A stretch of DNA of 64,000 bases. Source: Hygrocybe punicea (Eukaryota > Basidiomycota > Agaricomycetes > Agaricales > Hygrophoraceae). Position 1 is the first letter of the stretch, and every line of letters begins with the position of its first letter. The notes under the pieces were generated by a model. It did no database searches, was not told where the DNA came from, and worked only from the letters and a program-made list of their open reading frames with translations. Below, piece after piece: positions 54,935 to 64,000 of the stretch. Where the stretch lies: assembly GCA_963556145.1 (NCBI GenBank), contig OY744468.1, positions 4,712,001 to 4,776,000 on the forward strand. Direction: 5' to 3'. Made by a program: the position numbers and the translations under genes.

Positions 54935-54989
54935 ACCTCGCTAACATGCAGCCTGGCATCAATTGATGTCAGGGCTATGTTCGTGAGGT
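54935..54989. other. conserved palindromic module, copy 9
   Basis: ACCTCGCTAACATG arm, GGCATCAATTGATGTC core and TGTTCGTGAGGT arm. Confidence 0.75.
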
Positions 54990-55009
54990 TACAGGGAGAT
55001 GGGTGTCTG

Positions 55010-55529
55010 TAATGCGACAGAATAAGCCGAAGGTTTTACTTCACAAGACGGTTTAGAGGGAAGGGCTTAGGTTCTGAAGGCAGTCAATCTTAGAATAAGC
55101 AGAAGCGATTGAGTAGCAAATGATACGAAATTTAAAGTCTACAGTACAAGCTGAAAGTAGAGTACTTATATAGCGCAAGGAAGTGGCTATGTTACTAGGA
55201 AAGGGTTCATGGCTATGCGCCAGAGCATATGGTGTAAAGGGATAAAACGCATAGGAAAGGAGATAGCATACAGCATTTGTCGAATGATACGACTAAGCGG
55301 AGGGCAATGGCAGCACATATATGAAAGGAATGACTAATGATAGCGGAAGAGGAGAGTGAGAAGGAAAAGGAAAAAGGTAAGCACGTTTAGCTAAGAAATC
55401 ATAACAGTGTCTCACCAGCACCAGAGGTGAGGTTTTAATAATAATATATTGAGTTTTGCAGTTAGTTAGAACATATAATAATAAATTGTGAAATTTGACA
55501 TGTAGAATACGTGATAACAGTAAAATTGA
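55010..55529. mobile_element. 520-bp insertion of unknown class
   Basis: It is flanked by the direct repeat GTGTCTG (55003-55009 and 55530-55536). Ends TAATGCGACAG and AGTAAAATTGA show no clear inverted repeat. AT-rich toward the right, with no coding potential. It could be a solo LTR or a SINE-like sequence. Confidence 0.5.
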
Positions 55530-55880
55530 GTGTCTGAAAACCATTCATGGACCTGGTTCGGGCCCTCAAAAAAATATCTGAACAGTTCAGAGCAGTTCAG
55601 GTTCAGTTCACGTGGAATCCTAAACTAAACTCTAGGTTCAGTTCAGGGTTCAGCTAAAATGAGTCTGAACTGGACTGAACTGAACTTTGGTAGCACTAGA
55701 TCAAGGATTGTTTACAGTAGCATGTAGGTAAGGAATGCTGTTGGATTGTCAAGGAGGATGATGGTTGGCATGGAATACCAATATGGAAACCATATATCCA
55801 AGAAAGTTAATCGTTGTTATATGTTGGTATACTGTTGAGATGTTTCATCAATGAAAGAGGGTTGCTTTTCCACAGGCAAA

Positions 55881-57015
55881 TTACAAGTTCATTTAATTTA
55901 TTAAAAGACTTGTTCTTTATCAGACTTGGTTCAGTGAGGGTTTGTAATTAATTAATTAATTAATAAAGTTGATTGCTTATAGACAAAATATTTTTAGGCA
56001 AGAGATATGATTCTACTTCTGATACTGAAAAATAACAACAAGTTGGGGCCATGTTTAGACAAGCTTACATAAGCATCCACATATGGATTGTCTCAGAAAA
56101 GACAAACTACCTTTTAATTATATTTAAAATATTCATACTACCTTCAATTCTTATCAGAATTAGCTGAAAATTAAACTGCTCACTAATATAACCATTTCAG
56201 GTAAGGTGTGACAGTCACATGTGATAAATCTAACCATATAAGGTAATTTTGATATTATCTACTAAATTTCATGCTGATCGTAATAGACAGTCATGTGTGA
56301 CTAGTCTAACTATATCAGAACCATATACTAAATTTCATAAGATAGACCTCATCCACAAACAGTTACATCACGTGAAATGGCGTGACAATGAAGTAAAACC
56401 TCTGTAGATAACTTTTGGAGATGTTTAAAAAAAATCTGTTTCAGTGAAATGTTCAGAGAGTGGTTTCAGAGGGATCTGTGTATTCAAAAGTTGGATTTTC
56501 AATCATTTGAAGGAGGAGATAGATATTTGGTCCAACCCATCAACCACTGTGACACCTCCATAACACACACCAATGGGTTAGACCAAATATCTATCTCCTC
56601 CTTCAGATGATTGAAAATCCAACTTTTGAATACAAAGATCCCTCTGAAACCACTCTCTGAACATTTCACTGAAACAGATTTTTTTTAAACATCTCCAAAA
56701 GTTATCTACAGAGGTTTTACTTCATTGTCACGCCATTTCACGTGATGTAACTGTTTGTGGATGAGGTCTATCTTACTGATAACACCACTCATAATATATA
56801 GGGAAATATTAGCTATATGAGCAAAAATGGGCTAAACTTATATGATGTACTGATATTTTCACTTGAAACATCAAATTCAATGGGATATGGCTACATACAT
56901 ATATTATCTTGTATAATCATTACATATTTCAAACAAAATCACTTATTAATGTTGGTAACAATCATAAAAATAAACTTTGAATGATTTCAAGCTTATATTA
57001 TATGTTTTGGAATTA
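55881..57015. other. AT-rich region with an old dispersed repeat
   Basis: No genes. The stretch 56040-56339 (GGGCCATGTTT, AACCATATAAGGTAATTT, ACTAAATTTCATGCTGATC) recurs in diverged form at about 63570-63860, so a dispersed AT-rich repeat lies on both sides of the 57-63 kb elements. Confidence 0.6.
56340..56773. mobile_element. 434-bp foldback MITE with TA duplication
   Basis: Arms of about 190 bp (AGATAGACCTCATCCACAAA and complement) around a short loop, bounded on both sides by TA, which suits a Tc1/mariner-type MITE. The arms are nearly perfect, so it is young. Confidence 0.85.
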
Positions 57016-57054
57016 TTCTATTTGGCTCCCCGGGGTGCACCCAACTTCCCACGC

Positions 57055-57963
57055 TGTAGAGGGTCAACGTCCCTCTGAGTCCGTATCATCGATATATCAC
57101 GAATCCGGACGAACCCGATGCCTCTATCCAACTCGCATTCGAACCCGACATAACCCGACGCAACCCGACGTGACGTGACGTGACGTGACCCGACGTGACC
57201 GACATAACCCGATGTATGCCGCTTCGTCACAGCCGCTCTCAGACCAAATCCGGCAGCCTCAAACGCCTCGGAGTTCCAATTCCAGGAGATGGATCTCTTC
57301 GGACTCAATCCCCGACTTCGGATTTACCTTATTTATGCATCCCCTCGTCCTTTCGGAGATATGTAGGACTTTTCCAATCTTTTTCATGGATATTCGTTTT
57401 CCCCTCCACTTTCCTGTCTTCGTTGCTTTGCAACCCCCCTTTCCACTTCCCCATTCCAGTGTTTCTTTGTAGTTTCTATCGGCCGAAGTAGACATGTCCG
57501 AAAGTAGCTACACACTCATGTACTATAAAAACGGTCCCCGACGACTGTACAAAATAAGATACCATTAGTCCCCGTTTCTCTTTAGTCAGAATCACTTTTT
57601 AATCCCTTCAAATGCTCGTCCACGTAGATCCTTAGCTTTTTATAGTTCACTTCATCGTCTTTATCGTTGTTTCCGTATATTCGTTCATCGTTTCCGACCC
57701 GACCCGACCCGACCCGCCGTACCCGACATCGTCGGCATCGTCGGGTTCTTTATTATTTGTCCGTTTTCACTCCGTTCATCGCCGGCTTCGTCGTTATTAG
57801 TCCAGTTTTACGCGGCGGCTTTACTTTTACTAACATTCCCTTCTCTTTACTTCTATTCCCGACACTGATTTATCCAGTCACTTCTACGCTGACACCCACA
57901 GGTTAGGATCTTTTTATATATTTCTTTATATAGTTCCGAAGCCACCAAGAACCCGCATCTACA
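57055..57963 (+). repeat. 5' LTR, family A
   Basis: TGTAGAGGGTCAACG to GCATCTACA. It contains a CCCGACGTGACGTGACGTGA tandem tract at 57140-57215. Confidence 0.93.
57519..57532 (+). promoter_or_regulatory. TATA-like box in family-A LTR
   Basis: TGTACTATAAAAAC lies mid-LTR; the same motif appears in the second LTR (about 62610) and in the solo copies, marking the likely transcription start region. Confidence 0.5.
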
Positions 57964-57965
57964 TC

Positions 57966-57982
57966 TGGAGCCCACCGCGAGG
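57966..57982 (+). other. primer-binding site
   Basis: TGGAGCCCACCGCGAGG starts two bases after the 5' LTR and is identical to the site at 25000. Confidence 0.8.
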
Positions 57983-58494
57983 ATAATTCAGTGTCCATCA
58001 CACATTCATTCAACAACCCTAGATTTCCCTTCGTCATTCCCAAACAAATCCTTCCGCCGCACTCTACACATCCGCTACCCGTTACCCGACCTCCTTGCAC
58101 CCGACATCCAACACTCTGACATCCGATCTCCAACCATCACACCATCATCCGGGTTTGATTCTATTGATATTTTCTCTTCTTTGCCGACTACAATTGTTCA
58201 GTTTCACTAACGACCTCGAACCCGTCCTTGTGCCGCCCAACCCAACGGCCGCTTCCCGCTTTAGGAAACTTGCACAGCCACGATCCAACAACACTCTTTC
58301 GTCGACTCGAATTCCGTCACATCCATCCCATCCACATTCGTTTATAGACTCCCAACACGCTCGGAATCCCACTCCCCACCGATACCCGTCGAAAAACCGC
58401 GACCGGAAAGCCCCAAAACATCGACTCGCCCAACGGCACTCACGCGTCACTCACAACTCGGAACAGACGGATCTCCGTGCAACGGGTTTAGCCT

Positions 58495-60468
58495 GTGCAC
58501 CCCCAGCCGCTCGCGTCTACGAACTCGCACTTGTCACCGGAAACAAGCCTTGACATGCCCCCGTCGTCTGAGCCCGCGAAGTTACCAGCAAACCACGTCA
58601 CCGCCCTCCACGAGTCCGTACGAGCAGCCCCGCCGCGTTCGAGCCCTCAACACCGTGCTATAGCCCCACGACACCAGTCCCGAGCCCTCACGAGTCGTCC
58701 TCGCCATTATCGAGCCCCCAACGCGTCGCCACGTCATCCCTCCTCGTGCCCCCGCCTAGTCGACATCTCCGGCCGCTCACGCCCTCGATGGACACCCCGT
58801 CACCTCGCACCGCTTCCCAGAGTCCCACATCGCCCTTCGCAAGCCCTCACGAGCCGTCCTCGCCGTCATCGACCCCTCACGCGTTGCCACGTCATCCTTC
58901 CTCGTACTCGACATCACCGGCCGCTCAAGTCCTCGTTGGACCACCCTCCGCTTCGTACTAGTTCCCAAGTCCCCACAACGCCCCTCGCGAGCTCTCACGA
59001 GTCGTCTTCGCCGTCATCAATGCCCCACACGCGTGCCACGTCAACCAACCTCAAGCCCCCGCGAAGTCGACATCTCCGGCCGTCCACGCCCTCGTTGGAC
59101 CTCCCCGTCGTCTCGTACCGCTTCCTACAGCCCCACGACACCACTCGCGAGCCCTCACGAGCCATTCTCGCCGTCATCGACCCCTCACGCGTCGCCACGT
59201 CATCCTTCCTCGTGTCCCCGCGTACTCGACATCCCCGGCCGCTCACGCCCTCGTCGGACCTCCACGTCGCCTTGTACCACTCCCTACAGCCCCACGACAC
59301 CAGTTGCGAGCACTCACGAGCCACTCCTCGCCGTCATCGATGCCTCACGCGTTGCCACGTCATACTTCCTCGTGCCCCCGTACTCGACATCCCCGGCCGC
59401 TCACGTCCTCGTTGGACCATCCGCCGCTTCGTACAAGCCTCCCAGAGCCCCACACCGTCGTTCGTAAAGCCAGTACAGGCCGTCCTCGCCATTATCGACG
59501 CCCCACGCGTCGCCACGTCGTGCCCTCGCCTACTCGACGTCCCCGGCCGCTCACGTCTTCGTAGGACCCACCGCCGCCTCGTACCAGTTCCCAGCATCCT
59601 ACATCGCCCCTCGCAAGTCCGTACAAGCCGTCCCCGTTGTGTTCAAGCCCCCAACGACATATCATGCCACCTCGCCTCGTGCCGCCGCGTTCGCCAACCT
59701 AGCGCCAACGACCACCGCGTACAACCACCTTCCACACCCACGTTCACGCCTCCGCACCTCGACATGGCTCCCTACTGTCCCAAACACGTCCGCCCCCGTC
59801 CCTCGTGGTCCCACGCAAGCTGCCACGTCACTCCCCGTCGACCCCGACTTCCCAGCCGTCCCCGTCCTCGTCCACTCCCCTTCGACCACCTACGCCCTCG
59901 ACCAACCCCACGACGTCCTTCACGTCCCTCTCGCGAGCCCAAACGAAGACCCGTTGGGTTACGCCCGCGAAACCGTGACCACACGCCGCTCAAACCCGTT
60001 CCACGACCCGACGCATCGTTGTCAAATCCCCACGCAACTATCCGCCACGAAAGCATCACGAAGACGCCACCCGTATCACCCCAATCCATCACCCAGTCCA
60101 CGTCGTCTCACCCGCCCACGTCATCCGCCCCGTCTCCAACATCGCCCTACACCATACCGTCAGTATTGACCACTCATTTACCGCTTCCCCAAACTCCAGC
60201 ACCCTCGAACGACCTCACGAAACCACGATCCACGTCACGCAATCCCACGTCATCCGCCTCCGTCGCCCTACGTCGCCCTATGCCATACCGCCACACCGGA
60301 CCACACGTTCCCCGCTCCCTCGACCCCACGCAGTCCCACAGTCGCCTCCGTCGCCCCAAAGACGAGTCCCTCCGCCCGTCAAAACGCCTCCGTTGTCGGA
60401 TCCACCACCAGAAACGTCCCAAACACGTGTCGACGGCACCCGAAGCACGCCTGAACGCCCTCCCGTGA
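58495..60468 (+). CDS. proline-rich tandem-repeat protein of the family-A element
   Basis: A 657-residue frame starts at 58495, just inside the end of another frame (58095-58553). Its middle repeats a ~50-residue unit (for example SSCPRVLDIPGRSRPRRTST-type segments with ASPRHPSS and THEP links), corresponding to a ~153-bp DNA unit. Composition is Pro, Ser, Arg and His; there is no enzyme motif. The repeat is similar in kind to that of the element at 24744 (VT.PRDPAYSTSP..). It may be the element's Gag-like protein or an ORF kept open by GC-rich repeats; other frames are also open here, so the true frame is uncertain. Confidence 0.4.
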   Translation: MHPQPLASTNSHLSPETSLDMPPSSEPAKLPANHVTALHESVRAAPPRSSPQHRAIAPRHQSRALTSRPRHYRAPNASPRHPSSCPRLVDISGRSRPRWTPRHLAPLPRVPHRPSQALTSRPRRHRPLTRCHVILPRTRHHRPLKSSLDHPPLRTSSQVPTTPLASSHESSSPSSMPHTRATSTNLKPPRSRHLRPSTPSLDLPVVSYRFLQPHDTTREPSRAILAVIDPSRVATSSFLVSPRTRHPRPLTPSSDLHVALYHSLQPHDTSCEHSRATPRRHRCLTRCHVILPRAPVLDIPGRSRPRWTIRRFVQASQSPTPSFVKPVQAVLAIIDAPRVATSCPRLLDVPGRSRLRRTHRRLVPVPSILHRPSQVRTSRPRCVQAPNDISCHLASCRRVRQPSANDHRVQPPSTPTFTPPHLDMAPYCPKHVRPRPSWSHASCHVTPRRPRLPSRPRPRPLPFDHLRPRPTPRRPSRPSREPKRRPVGLRPRNRDHTPLKPVPRPDASLSNPHATIRHESITKTPPVSPQSITQSTSSHPPTSSAPSPTSPYTIPSVLTTHLPLPQTPAPSNDLTKPRSTSRNPTSSASVALRRPMPYRHTGPHVPRSLDPTQSHSRLRRPKDESLRPSKRLRCRIHHQKRPKHVSTAPEARLNALP

Positions 60469-61254
60469 CCCGCCGTACCCGTCTGCGATCTAACAGAGCC
60501 CAACGTCGTCACTGTACGAACCCGCCGCAGAACCGACACCCGTGTCTAGTCCCCACACCCGACCACCCGTTTTCAACCTACCCGCTACACCGGTTCCGGA
60601 TCCGCGACCTGCATCACAGCACCCGACTACGAACCCGGACGCGTTCCCAACGATTCCGCGGCATCCGGTTCCGGTTCCGGCTCAATTCGAGCATGAGGTT
60701 CCGGTTCCGGTTTCACATCCCGTACCCGCCACCTTCGCACCCCCATACCCACCGAACCCGACCCTACGAAAACCCCTCACCGTCCATCGGCATAAGAAAT
60801 ATATACATAAATAGATTAAATATATCAAAAAGAAAGAAAAATGTCAGAGATAAAGGAAAGATAAAAAAGAAACACTCGTTCCCGACACACCCGGCACCCG
60901 CATAATCCACCCGACGTACCCGACACACCCGCTTGCGAATCCGTCGCACCCAACGAACCCGCTTACGAACCCGCCGCACCCGCTTACGAACCCAACACGT
61001 CGCTTCACTCGTTCCCCACGCACCCGACTCATCCGCTCACGCACCCGCATTAAACCCATTTGACATCGTTCTCCGCTTTCCATGACCCACCGTTTCCGCC
61101 ACCGTTTCGACCCAGACATAATGTTCCCTGTCTCGGCTTCGATTTCCAACCCACCCGACTTTATATTTCAGTTCCATGGGGGGGAATGCTTCCCCACGGG
61201 TCCAAGCCGGTGCTGAACCGCCTAGTATGAGGCTGATATCACAGCCGTTGATTA

Positions 61255-61560
61255 TCGCCCCCATATTAGTATCGTCTATCGAACCTCCGCCGCCGTCTAT
61301 CGAACCTCCGCCATCGTCTATCAAACCTCCGCCGCCGTCTATCGAACCTCCGCCATCGTATATCGAACCTCCGTTTTCGTCATATCGTATCGAACCTCCG
61401 CCATCGTATATCGAACCTCCATCGTCGTCCATCGAACCTCCGCCATTGTCTATCGAACCTCCGCCACCGTCTATCAAACCTCCGCCATCGTATATCGAAC
61501 CTCCGTCGTCGTCTATCGAACCTCCGTTTTCGTCATATCGTATTGAACAACCACCGTCGT
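61255..61560. repeat. 21-bp minisatellite TCTATCGAACCTCCGCCGTCG
   Basis: About 13-14 units with occasional 27-30-bp variants (TTTTCGTCATATCGTATCGA). On the plus strand it encodes SIEPPPP/SYIEPPS heptads in a frame running 61176-61604. It may be a coding proline repeat or a simple repeat. Confidence 0.85.
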
Positions 61561-62144
61561 CATATCATGTCTACTCCTACGCCACCGTTTCCGCCACCCC
61601 TTGACACAGCCACCAAAGCCGCCGACCCTAACTCGACCCGCCTAGATCGTCTTTGTCATCCGCTTGTGTTTTATTTCGTTTCCGCTCCTGCCTTACTCGT
61701 CTCCGTCACCCGCCCCCAATCCTATGTCACATTTAGTTTTATCCTGACTTGATTTCTATCGCGTCCCCTCTTTCCGATACCCGACATTTATTTATTTTCT
61801 CATCTATTTTGCGTTTCCACTCCCCATTTGTCCCGTTTTTGTAGCTTTCCATCTTTTCTTTCATTTCCGCTCAGTTCCCTTTTCCTCCAGTTCTATGTAC
61901 TTTGTTTCCTTTTTCCTCGACACCGGCTTCACTCATTTCGTTCCCCATTCGCCGCTCTCAGCCTCCGACCGTCCATCGAGTTCCGCTAGTCACCATCCGC
62001 TCTCCCCCTTTGCATTATCCACAACCCGCCTCGTCCCGTCGAGCCCGATTCCATGACCACCACGTCGGCCTCATCTCACGCATCCGAGTCCCGAGTCCAC
62101 ATAGTATAGACCAGAGATGGTCTTTATTTAAAGTACCCTGGAGA

Positions 62145-63053
62145 TGTAGAGGGTCAACGTCCCTCTGAGTCCGTATCATCGATATATCACGAATCCGGAC
62201 GAACCCGATGCCTCTATCCAACTCGCATTCGAACCCGACGTAACCCGACGCAACCCGACGTGACGTGACGTGACGTGACCCGACGTGACCGACATAACCC
62301 GACGTATGCCGCTTCGTCACAGCCGCTCTCAGACCAAATCCGGCAGCCTCAAACGCCTCGGAGTTCCAATTCCAGGAGATGGATCTCTTCGGACTCAATC
62401 CCCGACTTCGGATTTACCTTATTTATGCATCCCCTCGTCCTTTCGGAGATATGTAGGACTTTTCCAATCTTTTTCATGGATATTCGTTTTCCCCTCCACT
62501 TTCCTGTCTTCGTTGCTTTGCAACCCCCCTTTCCACTTCCCCATTCCAGTGTTTCTTTGTAGTTTCTATCGGCCGAAGTAGACATGTCTGAAAGTAGCTA
62601 CACACTCATGTACTATAAAAACGGTCCCCGACGACTGTACAAAATAAGATACCATTAGTCCCCGTTTCTCTTTAGTCAGAATCACTTTTTAATCCCTTCA
62701 AATGCTCGTCCACGTAGATCCTTAGCTTTTTATAGTTCACTTCATCGTCTTTATCGTTGTTTCCGTATATTCGTTCATCGTTTCCGACCCGACCCGACCC
62801 GACCCGCCGTACCCGACATCGTCGGCATCGTCGGGTTCTTTATTATTTGTCCGTTTTCACTCCGTTCATCGCCGGCTTCGTCGTTATTAGTCCAGTTTTA
62901 CGCGGCGGCTTTACTTTTACTAACATTCCCTTCTCTTTACTTCTATTCCCGACACTGATTTATCCAGTCACTTCTACGCTGACACCCACAGGTTAGGATC
63001 TTTTTATATATTTCTTTATATAGTTCCGAAGCCACCAAGAACCCGCATCTACA
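62145..63053 (+). repeat. 3' LTR, family A
   Basis: Nearly identical to 57055-57963; I noted three single-base differences. No strong polypurine tract precedes it (only CCCTGGAGA). Confidence 0.93.
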
Positions 63054-63459
63054 ACGCACCCCTTGCCTTATATAGTGATAGCTAAGTAAGATAATTTCAA
63101 TGAATCAGTTTTCACTCAACTTCTGTTGGTTGTAAAATTCTAGAGAAATTGCATTTAGTAGGCTTGCATGTCTGGATCTTTATAGAAAAATAGTATTTTT
63201 GTTCTATTACATAGTTACTTAAGACTGATTCACTCATCCAGAATTTATGCTTATATTTAAGCATTAACTGAACATATTTTAATAAGAATTAACTGTTGGA
63301 CATCTTAGCCTTCATACCAAAGAGCCATGATTTTTCAGTTATTTCATCACCAGCAGTACTTGAGTTAAAATTGATTCATTCAAAATATTTCACTTAGCTA
63401 CCTTATATAAGGCAAGGGGTGCGTGGGAAGTTAGGTGTACCCCGGGGTGCCAAATAGAA

Positions 63460-64000
63460 CTACCCTATATATATATATATATAGATGTATATAAAGACAA
63501 ATATAGCACTGGTCTGCTAATGTTATTACTAGATATTTATGAGTCATGTTATGACTTGGTCACATGATATCAAGTTGGGCCATGTTTGGACAGGTTTATA
63601 TAATCATCCATATTTGAGTCATCTTAGAAAAGATAAATTAGCTCTTAAAATGTTTATACTGGCTGCCATTCTCATCCAAATCAGCTAAAATTTGAACTAC
63701 TAACCACTCTAACCATATAAGGTAATTTATGATATTATATACCAAATTTTCTGCTGATCACAATGGTGATAGTCACATGTCACCAATCTAACCATATAAG
63801 ATGATTTTGTATAATATATACTAAATTGCAGATTGATCATCACAGTATTTGTTACATGTAACAAATCTAATTATATGACATAATAATACATATTTTATCA
63901 TATAAAGTACCTGTGTGCTAATATTGTTACTAGCCAATTACAAGTAATGTTGCAATCTTACTATATGACAAACAAATATAAATAAATGAACATAATTAAA
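63460..64000. other. AT-rich flank with dispersed repeat
   Basis: Starts with a (TA)n run at 63467-63482. It contains a diverged copy of the AT-rich repeat seen at 56040-56339 (GGGCCATGTTTGGACAGG, CTAACCATATAAGGTAATTT). No genes. Confidence 0.6.

Larger units (their letters stand above)
54056..55698. mobile_element. non-autonomous hAT-type element carrying a further insertion
   Basis: Starts TAGTGCTGCCAAAGTTCAGT and ends ACTTTGGTAGCACTA. The flanks AATTGAGG and GATCAAGG agree at five of eight positions, so it is older. Without the 520-bp insertion at 55010 it is about 1.1 kb, the usual size of this class. It has CACCAG/(CAC)n tracts (54520-54607) and the palindromic module. Confidence 0.85.
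53850..55880 (-). repeat. family-B unit, third partial copy, split by a hAT-type element
   Basis: Segments 53850-54055 and 55699-55880 match the central part of the unit. The right piece ends in a remnant of the membrane ORF tail (KQPSFIDET) at about 55845-55878. The hAT-type element at 54056-55698 lies between. Confidence 0.65.
57055..63053 (+). mobile_element. young, complete non-autonomous LTR retrotransposon, family A
   Basis: Two 909-bp LTRs (57055-57963 and 62145-63053) differ at about three positions. The element is flanked by ACGC (57051-57054 and 63054-63057), and a primer-binding site lies at 57966. The 4.2 kb interior encodes a proline/serine/arginine-rich tandem-repeat protein and contains a 21-bp minisatellite, with no protease, RT, RNase H or integrase. 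It must be moved by an autonomous partner, plausibly a gypsy element. The family-A solo LTRs at 5043, 11843, 20276 and 39173 are older relatives. Confidence 0.94.
57016..63459. mobile_element. ~450-bp TIR element split by the LTR retrotransposon
   Basis: Left end TTCTATTTGGCTCCCCGGGG and right end, reversed, TTCTATTTGGCACCCCGGGG. The TIR continues through AACTTCCCACGCACCCCTTG, inside which the LTR element (57055-63053) is inserted. The TIRs are about 65 bp long once the insertion is removed. The interior is AT-rich and non-coding. The target duplication is unclear (TTA versus CTA). Confidence 0.8.

Noticed and set aside
57018..57308. Identical frames at 57018-57308 and 62015-62398 and their opposite-strand partners
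   Set aside because: They lie in the two LTRs of the same element; identity reflects recent transposition rather than conserved coding.
1..64000. tRNA, rRNA or other structured RNA genes
   Set aside because: I looked for B-box-like GGTTCGAAT motifs with pairing stems; hits such as GGGTTCGAATG in the family-A LTR had no cloverleaf around them.

Overview
The window is a repeat-dominated stretch of a filamentous basidiomycete genome, most likely an Agaricomycete. The basis is fungal-type Ty1/copia and Ty3/gypsy relics, a Tc1/mariner transposase of the kind common in mushrooms, hAT elements, and one host gene with nine introns of about 50-62 nt. Only two genes look intact: an F-box protein (minus strand, about 40310-41926) and a Sac7/Bag7-type RhoGAP (plus strand, 42623-44340). 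They are divergently transcribed and together form a roughly 4 kb gene island. Almost everything else is transposable elements, often nested.

Layout. 1-5007: a tandem duplication, a decayed Tc1/mariner transposase and a decayed hypothetical gene. 5008-12620: a hAT-type element broken by a solo LTR and abutting a giant inverted repeat (arms of about 2.7-2.9 kb, nearly identical) around a 100-N assembly gap. 12621-16941: the 5' part of a gypsy element on the minus strand (LTR, PBS, gag, protease), carrying a hAT-type element. 16942-39075: a stack of insertions. The 3' end of a plus-strand copia element is split by a 4.6 kb hAT-type element and again by a minus-strand copia element. The minus-strand copia (22517-38992, 5-bp duplication CAAAT) carries four further insertions; removing them leaves about 5.2 kb, a normal full copia length. 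39173-44340: a solo LTR and the gene island. 44341-55880: old sequence and repeated pieces of a 1.64 kb LTR-like unit, disrupted by hAT-type elements. 57016-63459: a small inverted-repeat element split by a young 6.0 kb LTR retrotransposon whose two 909-bp LTRs differ at only about three positions.

Four points stand out. (1) Seven ~1.1 kb-class or larger non-autonomous hAT-type elements (TIRs starting TAG, 8-bp target duplications), plus one unrelated long-TIR element, share a ~54-bp imperfect palindrome with arms ACCTCGC/GCGAGGT and core GTCAATTGAC. (2) The 1.64 kb LTR-like unit carries, upstream of its TATA box, a 44-56 aa single-pass membrane ORF whose three copies differ mostly by synonymous changes. 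(3) Three non-autonomous LTR elements encode proline-rich tandem-repeat proteins and no pol; two of them share an unusual primer-binding site with the gypsy relic. (4) The giant inverted repeat spans an unresolved gap. Exact identities, family assignments and selection values were read by eye and need computation.
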